This document shows, piece after piece, positions 10,395 through 22,900 of a stretch of 64,000 bases of DNA. How positions within the stretch are numbered: the stretch's first letter is position 1; each line of letters opens with the position of its first letter. Source of the DNA: Axinella damicornis (taxonomy: Eukaryota; Porifera; Demospongiae; Axinellida; Axinellidae); assembly GCA_963931865.1 (NCBI GenBank), contig OZ007512.1, forward strand, positions 13,341,762 to 13,405,761. The letters run 5' to 3'. A program made the translations under genes and the position numbers. The notes below the pieces were generated by a model. The model had not been told where the DNA came from, did no database searches, and saw only the letters and a list, made by a program, of their open reading frames with translations.

Positions 10395-10573
10395 GTGCAC
10401 ACACACACACACACACATACATGCACACACACAGGCACCTCCTTATCCTTGGCAACCAGCAAATGCTCGCTAGCAGTGAGGTGTGGGGTCATGTGATCCG
10501 CCACTGCCAGGCCTCTCCACAGGGAGTGCAGTCAGCAACGCAATTCATTGCAACTCTCAAGCCGTGCATGTGA
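8370..10573 (+). CDS. ZGRF1: ZGRF1-like DNA helicase, C-terminal exons (5' part not seen)
   Basis: Six exons join in frame with GT..AG borders: 8370-8430, 8960-9046, 9111-9174, 9573-9658, 9854-9981, 10435-10573 (TGA). Together they give about 155 residues of a superfamily 1 (UPF1-like) helicase C-terminus. Motif V is present as [20 protein letters not shown] and motif VI as [19 protein letters not shown], followed by VWGHVIRHC. Order and residues agree best with ZGRF1, a 5'-3' helicase acting on D-loops and replication-blocking lesions. The first exon starts with one base of a split codon, so an upstream exon is required. The nucleotide-binding motifs should precede it, but only the intronless gene 1 and repeats lie between 1 and 8370. 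Either gene 1 sits in a large ZGRF1 intron or this is a 5'-truncated copy. All six exons are open and splice cleanly, which favours a working gene. The vertebrate tail beyond this point is longer. Confidence 0.85.
9340..9535 (+). repeat. Minisatellite, 46-bp unit, about 4 copies
   Basis: Units start GCTCAGATGTTTGCAGTATA and continue with CGTACCATGATCATACCACA. It lies in the intron just upstream of the exon at 9573-9658, whose own sequence contains GAGCTCAGATGTTTG. Confidence 0.9.
9716..9853 (+). repeat. (CCCT)n microsatellite up to a splice acceptor
   Basis: CTCCCTCCCTCC-type sequence on the sense strand ends in the acceptor CCCTCCAG of the exon at 9854. Confidence 0.9.
10325..10434 (+). repeat. 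(CA)n microsatellite up to a splice acceptor
   Basis: CA repeats with a few interruptions end directly in ACACACAG, the acceptor of the last ZGRF1-like exon at 10435. Confidence 0.9.
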
Positions 10574-10712
10574 CTGTATGCACCTGATTGTCAGCTGTCC
10601 TGTCAAGCTAGCCGTGCACCTGATTGTCAGCTGTCCTGTCAAGTCTTGTTGCATTTGTGTACAGTGATATTAGAATCTGCAACTTGTCGATAATGAGAGT
10701 GTGACAATTTAT

Positions 10713-10778
10713 CCTCGTTCTCAGGCCCCCACCCAGCTACAAGCAACAGAAAGCGGGGAGGGGCCTGGGAACGAGGCT
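10713..10778. mobile_element. Hairpin element, GCCTCGTTCCCAGG family (degraded)
   Basis: CCTCGTTCTCAGGCCCCCAC pairs with GGGGCCTGGGAACGAGG. A second half-copy, GGGGCCTAGCTGGGAACGAG, follows at once. Confidence 0.7.
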
Positions 10779-11449
10779 ACTCTTGCTGGGAGGGGCCTAG
10801 CTGGGAACGAGGCTACTCTTGCCCTTCCTCTACGGAGGTCCCAGAAGTTCAACCTGCACTAAGCATAGGCTTGTGCGCATGCGTGAAGAGAAGCAGAAAT
10901 TCAGGACAAGTGCAATAATTGCAGAAATTTCTCAGGACAAGTGCAGGAATTTAGGCCTGCGCACCGTAGCAGGAAATTGAACCTTTTCAATTAAATGTGC
11001 CCACAGTGCCAGTCAAGGCCACTTTGAGAGCACATTCTCACCAACTTGCTGTGAACCTCATCAACTCTTGACCTTTAATTTACCAACCAATGACTGCAAA
11101 AGCCGTCATGAGCTCCCAAGATGTTTCTTATGGCTGGCAAAGAGTTGAAAGACCTTGGTTTAGCTTCTAGTAACGTTCTTGCATGGGGTATGATAATTAT
11201 ATTATTGCACCACTCTAGGCTGCATGGGATAGGTAGCTAGGGTCTTAGCCTCGAACGTTCCAGACCAGCCTTGTACAGTAGGTTAGTCTTAGAACAACAT
11301 TATACTGAGAGACACGATCCATCTACTGCATGACAGGATCGGCATATATGTGGCGTGTGAGTGCACTACAATGAGTCTACTGCTGACACGATATCAGCAG
11401 GGGATCCAGAAAGTCAAGCTCAGCCACATAACAATTAAGCCATAGCATC

Positions 11450-12110
11450 CTCAATGAGAAAAAACAAACTTATAACATCCTCCCTCCATGAGAAAAAAAC
11501 CCAGCTAGCAACATCCCTTCATAAAAAGGAATAAGCCTAGCAGGCTCCCTCCCATGAGGAAAAATATAAAGCCTCCTTCCATGAGGAAAAACAAGCCTAT
11601 AATTTTATCCTCCCTCTGTGAGAGGAAAAATAAAGCAGCCTCCCTCCATGAGGGGAACAAGTTCAACAAGCCTAGCAGTCTCCCTCCATGAGGAAAAAAA
11701 GAACAGGCCTAGAAGTCTCCCTCCATGAGGAAAAAAAAAAGAAGCCTAGAAGTCTCCCTCCATGAGGAAAAAAAAAAAGAAGCCTAGAAGTCTCCCTCGA
11801 TGAGGAAAAAAAAGAACAAAAAAGCCTAGAAGTCTCCCTCCATGAGGAAAAAAAAAAGAAGCCTAGAAGTCTCCCTCCATGAGGAACAAAAAGAACAAAA
11901 AAGCCTAGAAGTCTCCCTCCATGAGGAAAAAAAAAAAAGAAGCCTAGAAGTCTCCCTCCATGAGGAAAAAAAAAAAGAAGCCTAGAAGTCTCCCTCGATG
12001 AGGAAAAAAAAGAACAAGCCTCGCAGCCTCCCTCATAAGGAAAAAAAAGGAAAAAGCCTAGAAGCCCCCTCCAGGATGAAAAAAAAGCCTAGCAAGAAAA
12101 GAAGGAAAAA
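11450..12110 (+). repeat. A-rich minisatellite, about 36-50 bp unit
   Basis: About 15 units of the form GCCTAGAAGTCTCCCTCCAT + GAGGAAAAAAA(A)n with variable A-runs and an occasional GAACAAA insert. The centre is nearly identical and the edges diverged, as expected of a growing tandem array. Confidence 0.9.
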
Positions 12111-12169
12111 AGAACAACCTAGCAACAACCTACCCCTCCATGACAGGTCAGACACCGAAGTGTAAGCCT

Positions 12170-12410
12170 CAGGAGCGCTGGATAGGCGCCAGTGACTGGA
12201 ATCACAGGAGGCTACCTGCTTTCTACCAGAACACCTTTCTTTAGCTTCGGTGGTCAGATGGGAACCGGCGTACTCAAGCTGCTAGGCGGGGAAGTCAGGA
12301 ACCGGTGTGTCTGGCCCAGACTCGTACTCGGTTATTGGGGAGACGAACACTCAACCCCCAGGCTGTAAAGCAAGTGCTTAGCGAGTGTGCCATCCCGACT
12401 TCCCGCCAAA
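12170..12410 (-). mobile_element. tRNA-like SINE candidate
   Basis: Read on the minus strand from 12410, it starts GGGATGGCACACTCGCTAAG, resembling a tRNA D-arm/A box, followed by GGGGGTTGAGTGTTCGTC, a weak B-box-like string. No second copy was recognised in the window, so the call is tentative. Confidence 0.35.
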
Positions 12411-12801
12411 ACTTGCTACAAATTCAGTATTTAAACCCGTTTCCGGTGACGCGCGCCCCTTGCGGTTCAAAGGTCACTTGGCCTATGAAACTTCAAACCG
12501 CACGATAAGCTTTGTTCTCGAATCCTTGCTTTGTTCATAGAGGAAGGCTGCTTTGGTTTTTGTCCAGAAATGCCACACCATAGTGAGAATACGCTGGGGG
12601 TGAGAAGGCCTGCGAGGCTAGGTCTCCATGTGTGCTGGCCCTGCCAAGTCTGACCAATAATATCCATGTCTGGCTCTTGGGAGTAAACTCAGTAGGATGG
12701 GAGCTCCTACAAAGACCTGCTGAATGAAGTGTGCACTGCTAGGCTTAGCAACAGCTTGACAACAGGCTGCTGGCTTCCAGTACAGTCCGACGCCACATTT
12801 C

Positions 12802-12815
12802 GTTGCCATGGCAAC
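12802..12815. promoter_or_regulatory. Perfect X-box (RFX-type site) at the CFAP299 start
   Basis: GTTGCCATGGCAAC is a perfect palindrome that fits the RFX/DAF-19 X-box consensus (two half-sites around AT). It ends 15 bases before the CFAP299 ATG. RFX factors are the classic activators of cilium genes in animals. Similar strings occur elsewhere here without a gene (29554-29567; near 25165 and 54848), so position, not sequence alone, supports function. Confidence 0.6.
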
Positions 12816-12828
12816 CACAAGCTGGTAG
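12808..12828 (+). promoter_or_regulatory. Minimal upstream ORF before the CFAP299 ATG
   Basis: The ATG inside the X-box opens a six-codon frame ending in TAG at 12826-12828, two bases before the main ATG at 12831. It matters only if transcription starts upstream of 12808. Confidence 0.35.
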
Positions 12829-12830
12829 AA

Positions 12831-15454
12831 ATGGCTGAAGAAGCGACGCACACAGTTTCTGACGGCATTGTCACCAAATTCGCGACGTACGAGGATTTTC
12901 TCGACTCGCAAATCACTCCAACGGATCTTTACTACCTCGAGGTGTGTTAGAATTAGCTGTATCTCGTAGGCAACAGGCCTACGAGATACAGCAAATACAA
13001 TGCTGGTATGATAATCATACCAGCATTGTATCTGCTGTATCTCGTAGGCCTAGCTATGGTGTTTGTGGAATCAGACCCACAGAGAGAAAGGGTCTGGGTA
13101 CACGCCTATGTATACATTCAAGTTGTCGGAATGCAATATATGTAGTGATCAGTAGCGATAAGTGCTATCAACCAGTTCGCTGCTCCCCACACACATTTGT
13201 AGTATTACGAATAGCAGCGATTTGCCACATCTACTGAAGCCTGTTGTAATTGCAACCAATGAAATTGGTAACGCCAGCGTTCTGGCGTGGGGACAACTCG
13301 GATGTAGGCACATTCCGAAGCCCTTCCTCACACAGGAGAAACTAGCTGTAGGTAATATAAGGGACTGGACAGGCACCGTCATTGTCAAAGTTGTCCGCAC
13401 ACCGTTCAAGTCCATCGTGTGACCTCCAGTGGTACGTTATTTTCCTGCATAGACCACATCTACAGGCACTCCTCTACACAGGAGAGTCGCCAAATACTAA
13501 ACCTCAAATGGTCCCACCTCAGACTCGAATGGGCGTGTGGATGGCGTGGATACGGAGAAGCTTCGGTGCCCGTCCGTATCTTCAGGTGGTTCCTCCTGTG
13601 GGGTCTGGTACCAATACCATATTATAGTCAATTGTGTTCCACTCTTGAAATACGCTGGATTTGTGCCCCTCCCCCCACACATGCACGCTCACACACATGC
13701 CATGTCCTGTATTGCACCACAAATGTCACATGACATGCACATGACATTGTATCTCGCACAGGATGAAGAGTTGGCTCGGCAGCTTGTTGAGCTCGGCTAC
13801 AGAGGCAGTGGTGAGGTCAGTCATGCCTTAGATACAGTTGTGAATGATTCTCCTCCCTCCCTCCTCTTTTCTATTCTCCTATCCTCCCTCCCTCTCTCCC
13901 TCCCCTTCCTCCCTCCCTCCCTACCCCCCTCCCTCCCTCCCCTTCCCTCCCTCCCTCCCTCCCTCCCTCCCTCCCTCCCTCCCCTCCCTCCCTCCCTCCC
14001 TCCCTCCCTCCCTACCCCCCCCTTCCTCCCTCCCTCTCTCCCTCCCCTTCCTGCCTCCCTCCTTCCATCCCGTCCTCCGTACCTCCCTCCCTACCTCCCT
14101 CCCTCCCTTCCTCCCTCCCTCCCTCCCTTGCTCCTTCCCTACCACCCTCCCTCCCTCCCTCCCTTGCTCCTTCCCTACCTCCATCCCCCCTCCCTCTCTC
14201 CATCCTCGCTCCCTCTCCATCCCCACCCTCTTGATATTATACCATGTGATACCATTGGTTTGAGTACATGCAAGGGGTTTCCCCATTGTCAGACCCTTTT
14301 GTGGATGTAGATCCAGGGCAGTTTTGGCATTGATGATGACGTCAGATATTGTGATGGTAGGGTATCAGAATAACTGTCCTAGTCACGTGACCCTCAACCA
14401 ATCAGATTCTCAATTGCTTATCCATTTCTGTACCCTACTGAACCTGATGGTCGGTTTTGTTCAACAGGTTTTGAAACGTGAAGAGTTTGAGGCCAGAAAG
14501 CAGGTAGCTGCAGCCAACAAACTCGCACGGCAAGACCAGGAGAAGTATGTGGTCACATGACTGACACATGACCTCGCATAAAATCATCCCTCTCTCCCCC
14601 CTCTCCTCCTCCCTCCCTTCTACTCCCATCACCTTTCCCCTTTCCCTTCCCGATTTCCCCTCCTATCTTCTTCCCTTTTCCCCCTCTTCCCTTCCCCCCT
14701 GCCCCCTTGCCTGCCCCTCCCCTCTCCCCTATTCCCCCTCCTCTTTCCCCTTCCCCTCTCCCTTTGCTGCCCGCTCCCCTCTCTCCTCTTCCCTCTCCTC
14801 CTACGTATATCTTTACCTGCCCCTCCTCTCTCCCCTTCCCACCTGCCACTCCCCTCTCCCTTCTTCCTCCTATCTCTTTCCCCTCTCTGCTTGACCACCT
14901 GCCCCTCCCCTCCTTCCTCCTCCTCCTACATGTATCTCTTTCCCCTCTCCGCTTCCCACCTGTCCCTCCCCTCTTCCACCTCCTCCCTCTTCCCCTGCCT
15001 GCCCCTCCCTCCTCGCACAGGGTGCTTGCAAGTGGAGGCAAGGATCTTCAGGGGTCAGTGTTCCTGGAGGCTCTGGCAGAGAGAGAAGAAGCCAACCGAA
15101 GCGGAAAGATGACGTCAATCATTTTCATCCGCGACAAGAACCCAAAGGGGCAGGAGATATCGGGGTACATTGACTTTGCCCACAGACTGAACGTAAGTCG
15201 GTAGACTCTTACGAGAATAACTGAGTCCTCTAACCATCCCCAGGAGCTGACAAAGCTTGGGAGTATTACCCATACCATGTGTAGAAATACATGTAGAGAT
15301 TCATTCCACTTACTGTTATCGATGTTGTTTTGTTGTTGTTTTTGTTGTGGTTTTTGTTATTGTTAATGGCCAAAGTATGTATCTTTCAGATGTTGCGCAT
15401 ACACATACGTACACACACACACACACTCACACACACACACACACACGCACACAC

Positions 15455-15493
<39 letters not shown>

Positions 15494-16921
15494 CACACAC
15501 CTACTCACACACACACACACACACACACACACCTACACACACCTACTCACATACACTCACACACCTCACAGGTAGAAGATTTTGGTCCCTATTTCTCCGG
15601 GCGCCGCAAGCTTCTCCCTCGCCACAGCGACCTCAGTTTCTACAACTGGGACACCAACTTCTCCACCTCCAACTCCACACCCAACTACCAGGTCAGCTGA
15701 CCCTTGCATGACCAGTAGTTTACTGAGATATACTGACGAGCGGCATGTGGGGCAACCATTTGCTGACTGGTCTATGTGGGGCTCACTCAGGCTTGTCCCA
15801 ATGATAGACCCTAATGTACCACCCTAATGCTCCCTAATACACACATCTATTCCAACCTACTCTTTGAAGTTGAGGAGTTCCAAATCTCTTTAATGTTCAA
15901 CGAGCAAACAGATGCAATAATGTTCACCAATTTGGACAGTCATCCTAGTTTAGACAACTACGTGCACCCAAACTATCTGTACTTCTGAAGATTAAAATTG
16001 AATTTCCGTTCAAAGGATCCACTTCGCATTCTTTGAGCGAGTACAAGGTGATCTAATACCTATCCCAACCGTGTAATGAACTTGCCCTCACAGCTTGCAC
16101 ACGTGTTTTTTCGAGGTACAAAGGATATATATGTACTCTGCCAGAGGTATGCTTGCAGCCAGGGTGGGGATAAAGCCGTATCAAGCGCTGTATTCATGCC
16201 AACTGATTCAATAGGGAACCGCTGGAGCTGTTCCAACCTTCAGATGACGAATGATTGTGACCTGATTCTGTCAGAGTTGTCCCGCGAAGTTGTGTTTCAT
16301 TTACATTGCTCAAAGTATTCTAAAGACCTGTGTCTTAGGATACTACCAACTTCATTCCCAGGCCACCGCTAGCCTGAGTACAACTGACCCGGGCTATAAA
16401 TGGTCACCGACGACATCATAGTTCCGACTATTAGGTAGGTAATTGGAACCCAGACTAGAGGATGTCGGCTTGGGAAGACAGGGGAACAGAAACCGGCCAA
16501 AGCCTTTCACTCTTGAAGATTCTTCACATCAAATCAAATATACACTTCCCCCTCCAGTTTCCCCACCTGCCCGACTGGCGTCAACTTGTCTCCGACTGTT
16601 TACCGCACAACACCCACAGGTCACGTAGAGGCAAACTAATTCCCTCACGCCACACTGAGGGGAAATACCCTCAGACCATCTAGAGGGGAAGTACCGACCT
16701 CAGGCCACGTATAGAGGAGAAGAGGACCTACTGGTTGGTGTGTACTGCTAAAGCTTCGCTACCTACTCTGTCTTTCTGCCTTTCTTGATGTGTGCGATGT
16801 GATTGTATCTTCAAATTTGGTCTTTGTGGGTGGCAGATTAAGGTTATGAGATCTTCTGAGCCGCCTCCTTGTGATGAGTATAGAACGAAACGTGATTCAA
16901 CTGTTTCGTGCTGGATTTTTT

Positions 16922-16952
<31 letters not shown>

Positions 16953-19900
16953 GGGAGAAGGGTGGAAGGAAGGGAAATTAAATCATGAATAAATCATCAA
17001 GGGTACCATTACGTTAGCCTCATACCCAGGCCTTCTCACCCCAGTACTGCAAGCGACAAACGCTGGGGTGAGAAGGCCTGGGTACGAGGGTACCGTTATG
17101 CTCAACCCAGTGTTACATAACCGACCCAAGCAAACAGTGTGCGCGGGGACTATATATGGTCAAGAATGCTGGTGGCCAATGGTGTGGGTGGATGAGTGTA
17201 CAGATAAGAGACTTCTTTACTTATTTCAAGTGTTTTGTTTGTTGCCAACAGCTGCCTCTGTCCACAATGCCCTCCCTCTTCCTGATATCCCAACCTCGGG
17301 AATGTCATTATGAAATACCCAGTGCAAGTTCACATACCAAGGAGGTTGGACAGGTGGCATAAGCCACTGACAGTACTTGTTTCCCAGGCAATGCAGTAGA
17401 ATATGTCAAGAATGTTAATTAAAGCATCAAGAATGTTAATCAGAGCATCAAGAATGTTAATCAGAGCATTAAGTATAAAACCAGCAGACGTTTCAAAGCC
17501 AAGGTGCATCATTAGACTGGTGAGACTCTTCCTGGATGTAGTGAGAAGCGAATGCCATACCCGAGCTTAAGGACCGATCACTCTTGAGGGATAACCTCAT
17601 TCCCAGGCTCCCTCCCCCCTGTGCGCGCGGTGAGGAGCCTGGGAACGAGGCTACTTGCGGGGACGCCTGGGGACAGAATCTACAACGTAGTGTAACCGTA
17701 CGTATGTCTTGTTTGTCTCTTTATCCGGCAAGTATCTTGTAACGAACTGCACATCGTGCAAGAACATTTCTCATTGCAGGAATTTAATTTTAATGGACTG
17801 CTAAGTCTCAACGCAGTCACCTGACATACGGTAATTACCCTGCACGTAATTCCCCACTTTGAACTTGCAAGCACAACACCTTTCATTTGCTGCCTATTAT
17901 AGGCTGGAGGAGGAGAGGACATTTGCTGCCTATTATAGGCTGGAGGAGGAGAGGATAGCCTAAACTTCACTGTGGGAATTAGACTGGAATTTTAATGGAT
18001 GTGTAGCACTGTCATCAGACATCGTTCCGCAGCAATTCCCACCCCCAACTGTTTTGATCTTGTGCTGTACCGAACATCAACAAAGAAGACGTAGGCCATA
18101 CATTCACTGTAGGAATGTGACCCTAACCCCTCCCCCCTCCCCCTCCTCTGCCCCTCCCCACTACACCGAACATCAACAAGATGTAGACTGTACATTCAAT
18201 GTAGGAATTGGAGTGAACAGGCAATTACATGTATCAAACGTTACCATAGGGTTTTGTAAAGGATGAGGAGCAGGGGGGGGTGGAGGGAGGGGGGGTGGAA
18301 TCTTTGCATGGTAAAATGCAGAGATGCACTTCTTGGGTATCGTTCAAGGGTGACCATCAGATTCAAGGGGCCCTCCCGTCCCAGCCAGTTTATAGAGGAC
18401 CGTCACAACTCTACAATTAGAGGGGGGTGGGGGGGGGGGGGGGGGAGAGAGAAGGAATAGTATTAGCAATAGATAATCAGACAATAGCCTCGTTCCCAGT
18501 CCCCGCCCAGCGTTTCGTCGCTTGCAGTACGATAAAGTGCTTTATCATACTGCAAGCGACGAAACGCTGGGCGGGGACTGGGAACAAGGCTAATCAGACA
18601 AATCGTTTTGCTCTGCTGTTAGGCTAACTGCTCTGTGCATAGGTGTGTAGTTTAGACTGGAGTTCAGTAACCCACCCAGGTGTAATAGAATATAAATACA
18701 CCATGTGCCGTGTTTATCTATCACACCTCCACCTGCGCACACACAACCCAGTGCACAGTTCAGCGTTGTGCTCTCTCAGCTGTTGCATTCTTTGCAACAA
18801 TACCATTCTCCCCAGACCAAACATCCAGTCAGGAACTGCATTGCTGTTCTGTCAGGGGGTGGTCCCTCCAATACGCCGTACGTAGAGCTGCCACCTGGGG
18901 TCACAGCCTGTGACCATGTAAAAACTGTCTGTGACCGTGTGACCACATTTGCTAAACTGCCGGTCGGTGACCCTGTGACCTTGCCTAAAATCTACCGTTA
19001 CTATGTGACTTATTGGTATACGGTAAGCCACACCCATACCATGCCTGCATCCACCGTATACGAGGTCACAATCCCTGGTCGGAACTCTTGGTACGGTGCT
19101 TATTGGAGTGACCACCCCTTGTCTGGGAATTGTCAGCTATTGACATGCCCCATGGAATCGGACTTCTCCTCCACCCTCTGAATCCCTCAGGTGATAGCTG
19201 ACAACGCAACTGGTCTGCTTTTCAAGAACAAACGAGATAGAAAAATTATCAACGTCGACCCAAAGGTGAGAGGGAGGGAGGAAGGGAAGCAGGGAGGGAG
19301 GGAGGGAGGGAAGGAGGGAGGGAGGGAGGGAGGGAGGGAGGGAGGGAGGGAGGGAGGGAGGGAGGAGGGGAGGGAGGGAAAGAAGGAAGGAAGGAGGGAG
19401 GAAAGCAAAGGCGGAGGGAAGGAGGGAAGGGAGGTGAGAGGGAGCAAGGGAGGAAGGAAGGAAGGAGGGAGACAGATAACTAGGTTTCTCTGTAGAATCA
19501 ACAAACAACTAACTATGCTAAAATGGAAGTCTCAGGGACTAAATACCTTTTATAATGGTGTTGGAGTCTCAGTTTATTACAAATTGTGCTGCGTGCAGTT
19601 GCCCCTCGATGGAAATAGAGACTAAATGTTTACTAATGCACACAGGTTAAATGAAACACTGCTGTGTGGTTTTCACTGATTGATCAGGTTCGTAACCTTC
19701 GGGAACCCTCATTTGCCTGATCTCTATGGTGACCAGTAACAGCCCTGATCTCTGGTGACCAGTAACAGCCCTGATCTCTATGGTGACCAGTAACAGCCCT
19801 GATCTCTATGGTGACCAGTAACAGCCCTGATCTCTATGGTGACCAGTAACAGCCCTGATCTCTATGGTGACCAGTAGCAGCCCTGATCTCTATGGTGACC

Positions 19901-22900
19901 AGTAACAGCCCTGATCTCTATGGTGACCAGTAACAGCCCTGATCTCTATGGTGACCAGTAACAGCCCTGGTCACTTATCCAAGCGTTTCTTGAACAGTGG
20001 TTGGTGCCTAATGCTTCGGATATGAGAGGGTCTCCACACCAACATGAATACAGCAGTGGTGTGTACTGTACAGGGTACAAGCCACATATGTTGTTGTTGC
20101 CGTAGCAACAGAAACTTGGAATTTCAATTTTTAACCTGATTACTGTACAGGATCTGCACCAGTATCCTAGCCAATACTAACTCTATCCTATATCACATCA
20201 TAATCGATATTGAAGGATAACAATCTTATCATAATTGTTAAGTGCGTGCCTAATCAGCATACACATTGAGCTATATAGCAACAGGCAAAGTTTACACAAT
20301 AAAGGTCACACTTTGCAAGCACTGACCTTCTGACCTGCACTGACCTGCTAACCAGTATACGTAACTCAAATGTGAAAGTGCCTACACGACAGTCCTTTTT
20401 CCTCTGCTCAAGTTCCCCTCACATGAGACCAGTTCTGTACAGTTGTACCAAAACAATCACGTAAGAAACGATTTTGAGTAAGAAGCTAAGAACTCGTACG
20501 TGAATCACAGTAGGTGATGGCTATCGCGATAGTTGTATCTTCACAATCATATCACGATATCGTAAAAACACGATCGTGGTTATCGCTCAGTTCCGTTCAT
20601 TTCATTTTGATGACCCACGAATGCTGCATCTCCAGTGCAGAAGGGTTTCGTGCATGTCCTGGGCGCCGGTGGTACATCATGAGACAGCTGGTTGTTTCGT
20701 AGTGGTTTGTCCACCGGACAAGAGCGATCTGATAGCCTACATATGCTGGAGGAATGCTGCGTTCTAGTCTGTGTGGAGCCAAGCACCATATGGCAGTGTC
20801 TTGTGTGGAGTGTTCATGGAACTGCAGTGCTGTAATCTGATTGGTCAGTTGCAAATTGTGCCTGTGTGGATCTAAGTGCTCTACCATAACAAATTGCAAA
20901 GTACTTAGTGGTCACGTGACTGTGGTACTGTATCTGATTGGTTGGTTGCTGCCCAGCCTGTGTGGAGCCAGAGTGCCCATATGACTGATACGAGTGGGCG
21001 GAGCGTGGTATGCTGGGTTGACACAATGCACAGTGCCTCTCTGTCACGTGACCCCAAGGCTGCAATCTGATTGGTCGGTTCGCTACTCTGGTGGTATGTG
21101 TAAGGAATGCAGATGTTGATACAGCTGCGACCGTGTCATTGTCTGCAAAGGTGAGTCAGAGCATGAGGATGTTTGTACTGGCCACTGCACTCCCTGCTGC
21201 CTGCAGCCATCTGCTGCTATGACCACTCAGGGGATTCTGGCTGTGAACAGCAGACCTCATAAAACAAACTACACTGGTTTCTAATTTGTGGGAATTGACC
21301 NNNNNNNNNNNNNNNNNNNNNNNNNNNNNNNNNNNNNNNNNNNNNNNNNNNNNNNNNNNNNNNNNNNNNNNNNNNNNNNNNNNNNNNNNNNNNNNNNNNN
21401 NNNNNNNNNNNNNNNNNNNNNNNNNNNNNNNNNNNNNNNNNNNNNNNNNNNNNNNNNNNNNNNNNNNNNNNNNNNNNNNNNNNNNNNNNNNNNNNNNNNN
21501 GGGGGGATTGGAAGGGTATTAATGATTGTGTGTTAGGTAACTTCATCCCCTGAACAATAGTGTATTATGGACAATTGTTCCTGACAGTAACCTTGTTGCA
21601 TTATGTATTATGCTATTAATATTAGATTTGTTAGTGCAGTTTACTGTAAACAACACGACCAAAACAAGAAGAGACCAAGAGAATAGGGAACTACAAGACA
21701 AGGATTTTAGACACCTGTTACCATGGTAATATATATCCACACCTGTACCGGTATGACAGGGTATGACACCACTAATGTGCTGTTTGCATACTGAAGGCAA
21801 CCTTGTACTCACCTGAGGAATGCTATCTGCAGCGTAGGCAGTTGTGGTACAGGCAGAAAGGAAGTGCTGGATTGGGAGAGAGCAATCACAAGCCAAGAGG
21901 TGCAACCATCTGCCCACTCAGACACGCTGGCTGTGTGTTGTTAGTAACCCACAGTCGATGTCAGTGTCAAGGAATGCAATCTGGTGTGGAACTTCCTGAG
22001 TTTGGTTGGCTTGTGCTGACTCCACTGGTGTCAACGTCCATTGTTTTGTCCTGGTAACTATGCTTTAGGCTAGTGTTGTTGTCTGCGTGTAGTCAAATTT
22101 CGGCATTTCTATCAAACCCTATAACTAGCTCGTATTGTATGTCACATTCAGCGTGTATATACGCAGTGCTGATGTGTTTGCATATATACCAGAACTGACA
22201 CATTTTGGAAACCATTTTCTACCAAATTTTGACATGTCAATAATTAAGCCCAAATTGGCAGATACAGCACTCCTGTTCTGTAGGGTGACTGATGTGCCAT
22301 TTCTGCCAAAAATGGAACAACGAACCAAAATTGGCAGAAACAGCACTCCTGGTGAGCGACAGCACACCAAGGATACACAGTGAAGCCAGGTCTTGTCTTG
22401 TTTCTATAAAGTCCTGTGTGGTTGGGTGTATCCATGCCCAGTGTATTAGCTCGCACACCAACCGAATAAATATTTCAAGAGGTTTGAAACAGACGTCTCG
22501 GCCACTATACAGTGGCCCTCATCAGTGAAAGTTTTTCACTGATGAGGGCCACTGTATAGTGGTCGAAACGTCTGTTTCAAACCTCTTGAAATATTTATTC
22601 GGTTGGTGCGCGAGCTAATACACTGGGCCTTGTCTTGTTTGCTACATGTACACTAGCTGCCACTTCCCAGGCCTTCTACATCTCCAGTTTTTGATCGCTT
22701 TACAGAATGCAAGTTTATTAAGTGATCAAAAACTGCTGGTGTAGAAGGCCTGCACACAGTTATACCGGTAGCAGATTAATATGCTAGGTATCTTGGGCTA
22801 GGAATGAGATATGAAGCTGGGATTTGCACCATTGTGATCAGCATGAATGGAGCGTTCCAATGATGTCCATTTTGCTGTAGGTTGAATTTTGACCCCAAAT

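Larger units (their letters stand above)
10574..12830. other. Intergenic stretch between ZGRF1-like end and CFAP299
   Basis: No exon seen. It holds a hairpin element (10713-10778), a purine-rich minisatellite (11450-12110), a tRNA-like SINE candidate (12170-12410), half of a hairpin element (about 12585-12625) and the presumed CFAP299 promoter. Confidence 0.6.
15692..19190. other. CFAP299 intron 5 (3.5 kb)
   Basis: No exon seen between the well-defined donor at 15692 and acceptor at 19190. It contains a T/G homopolymer pair (16917-16955), three hairpin elements, two short tandem duplications and a G-run near 18421-18445. Around 15770-15800 TGTGGGGCTCACTCAGGCTT resembles a string near 63820. 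Confidence 0.65.

Noticed and set aside
13537..14310. ORF of 257 codons
   Set aside because: Mostly LPPSLPPS from (CCCT)n; it overlaps the true CFAP299 exon 2 in another frame.
21217..21546. ORFs crossing the N gap
   Set aside because: Translated through undetermined bases.
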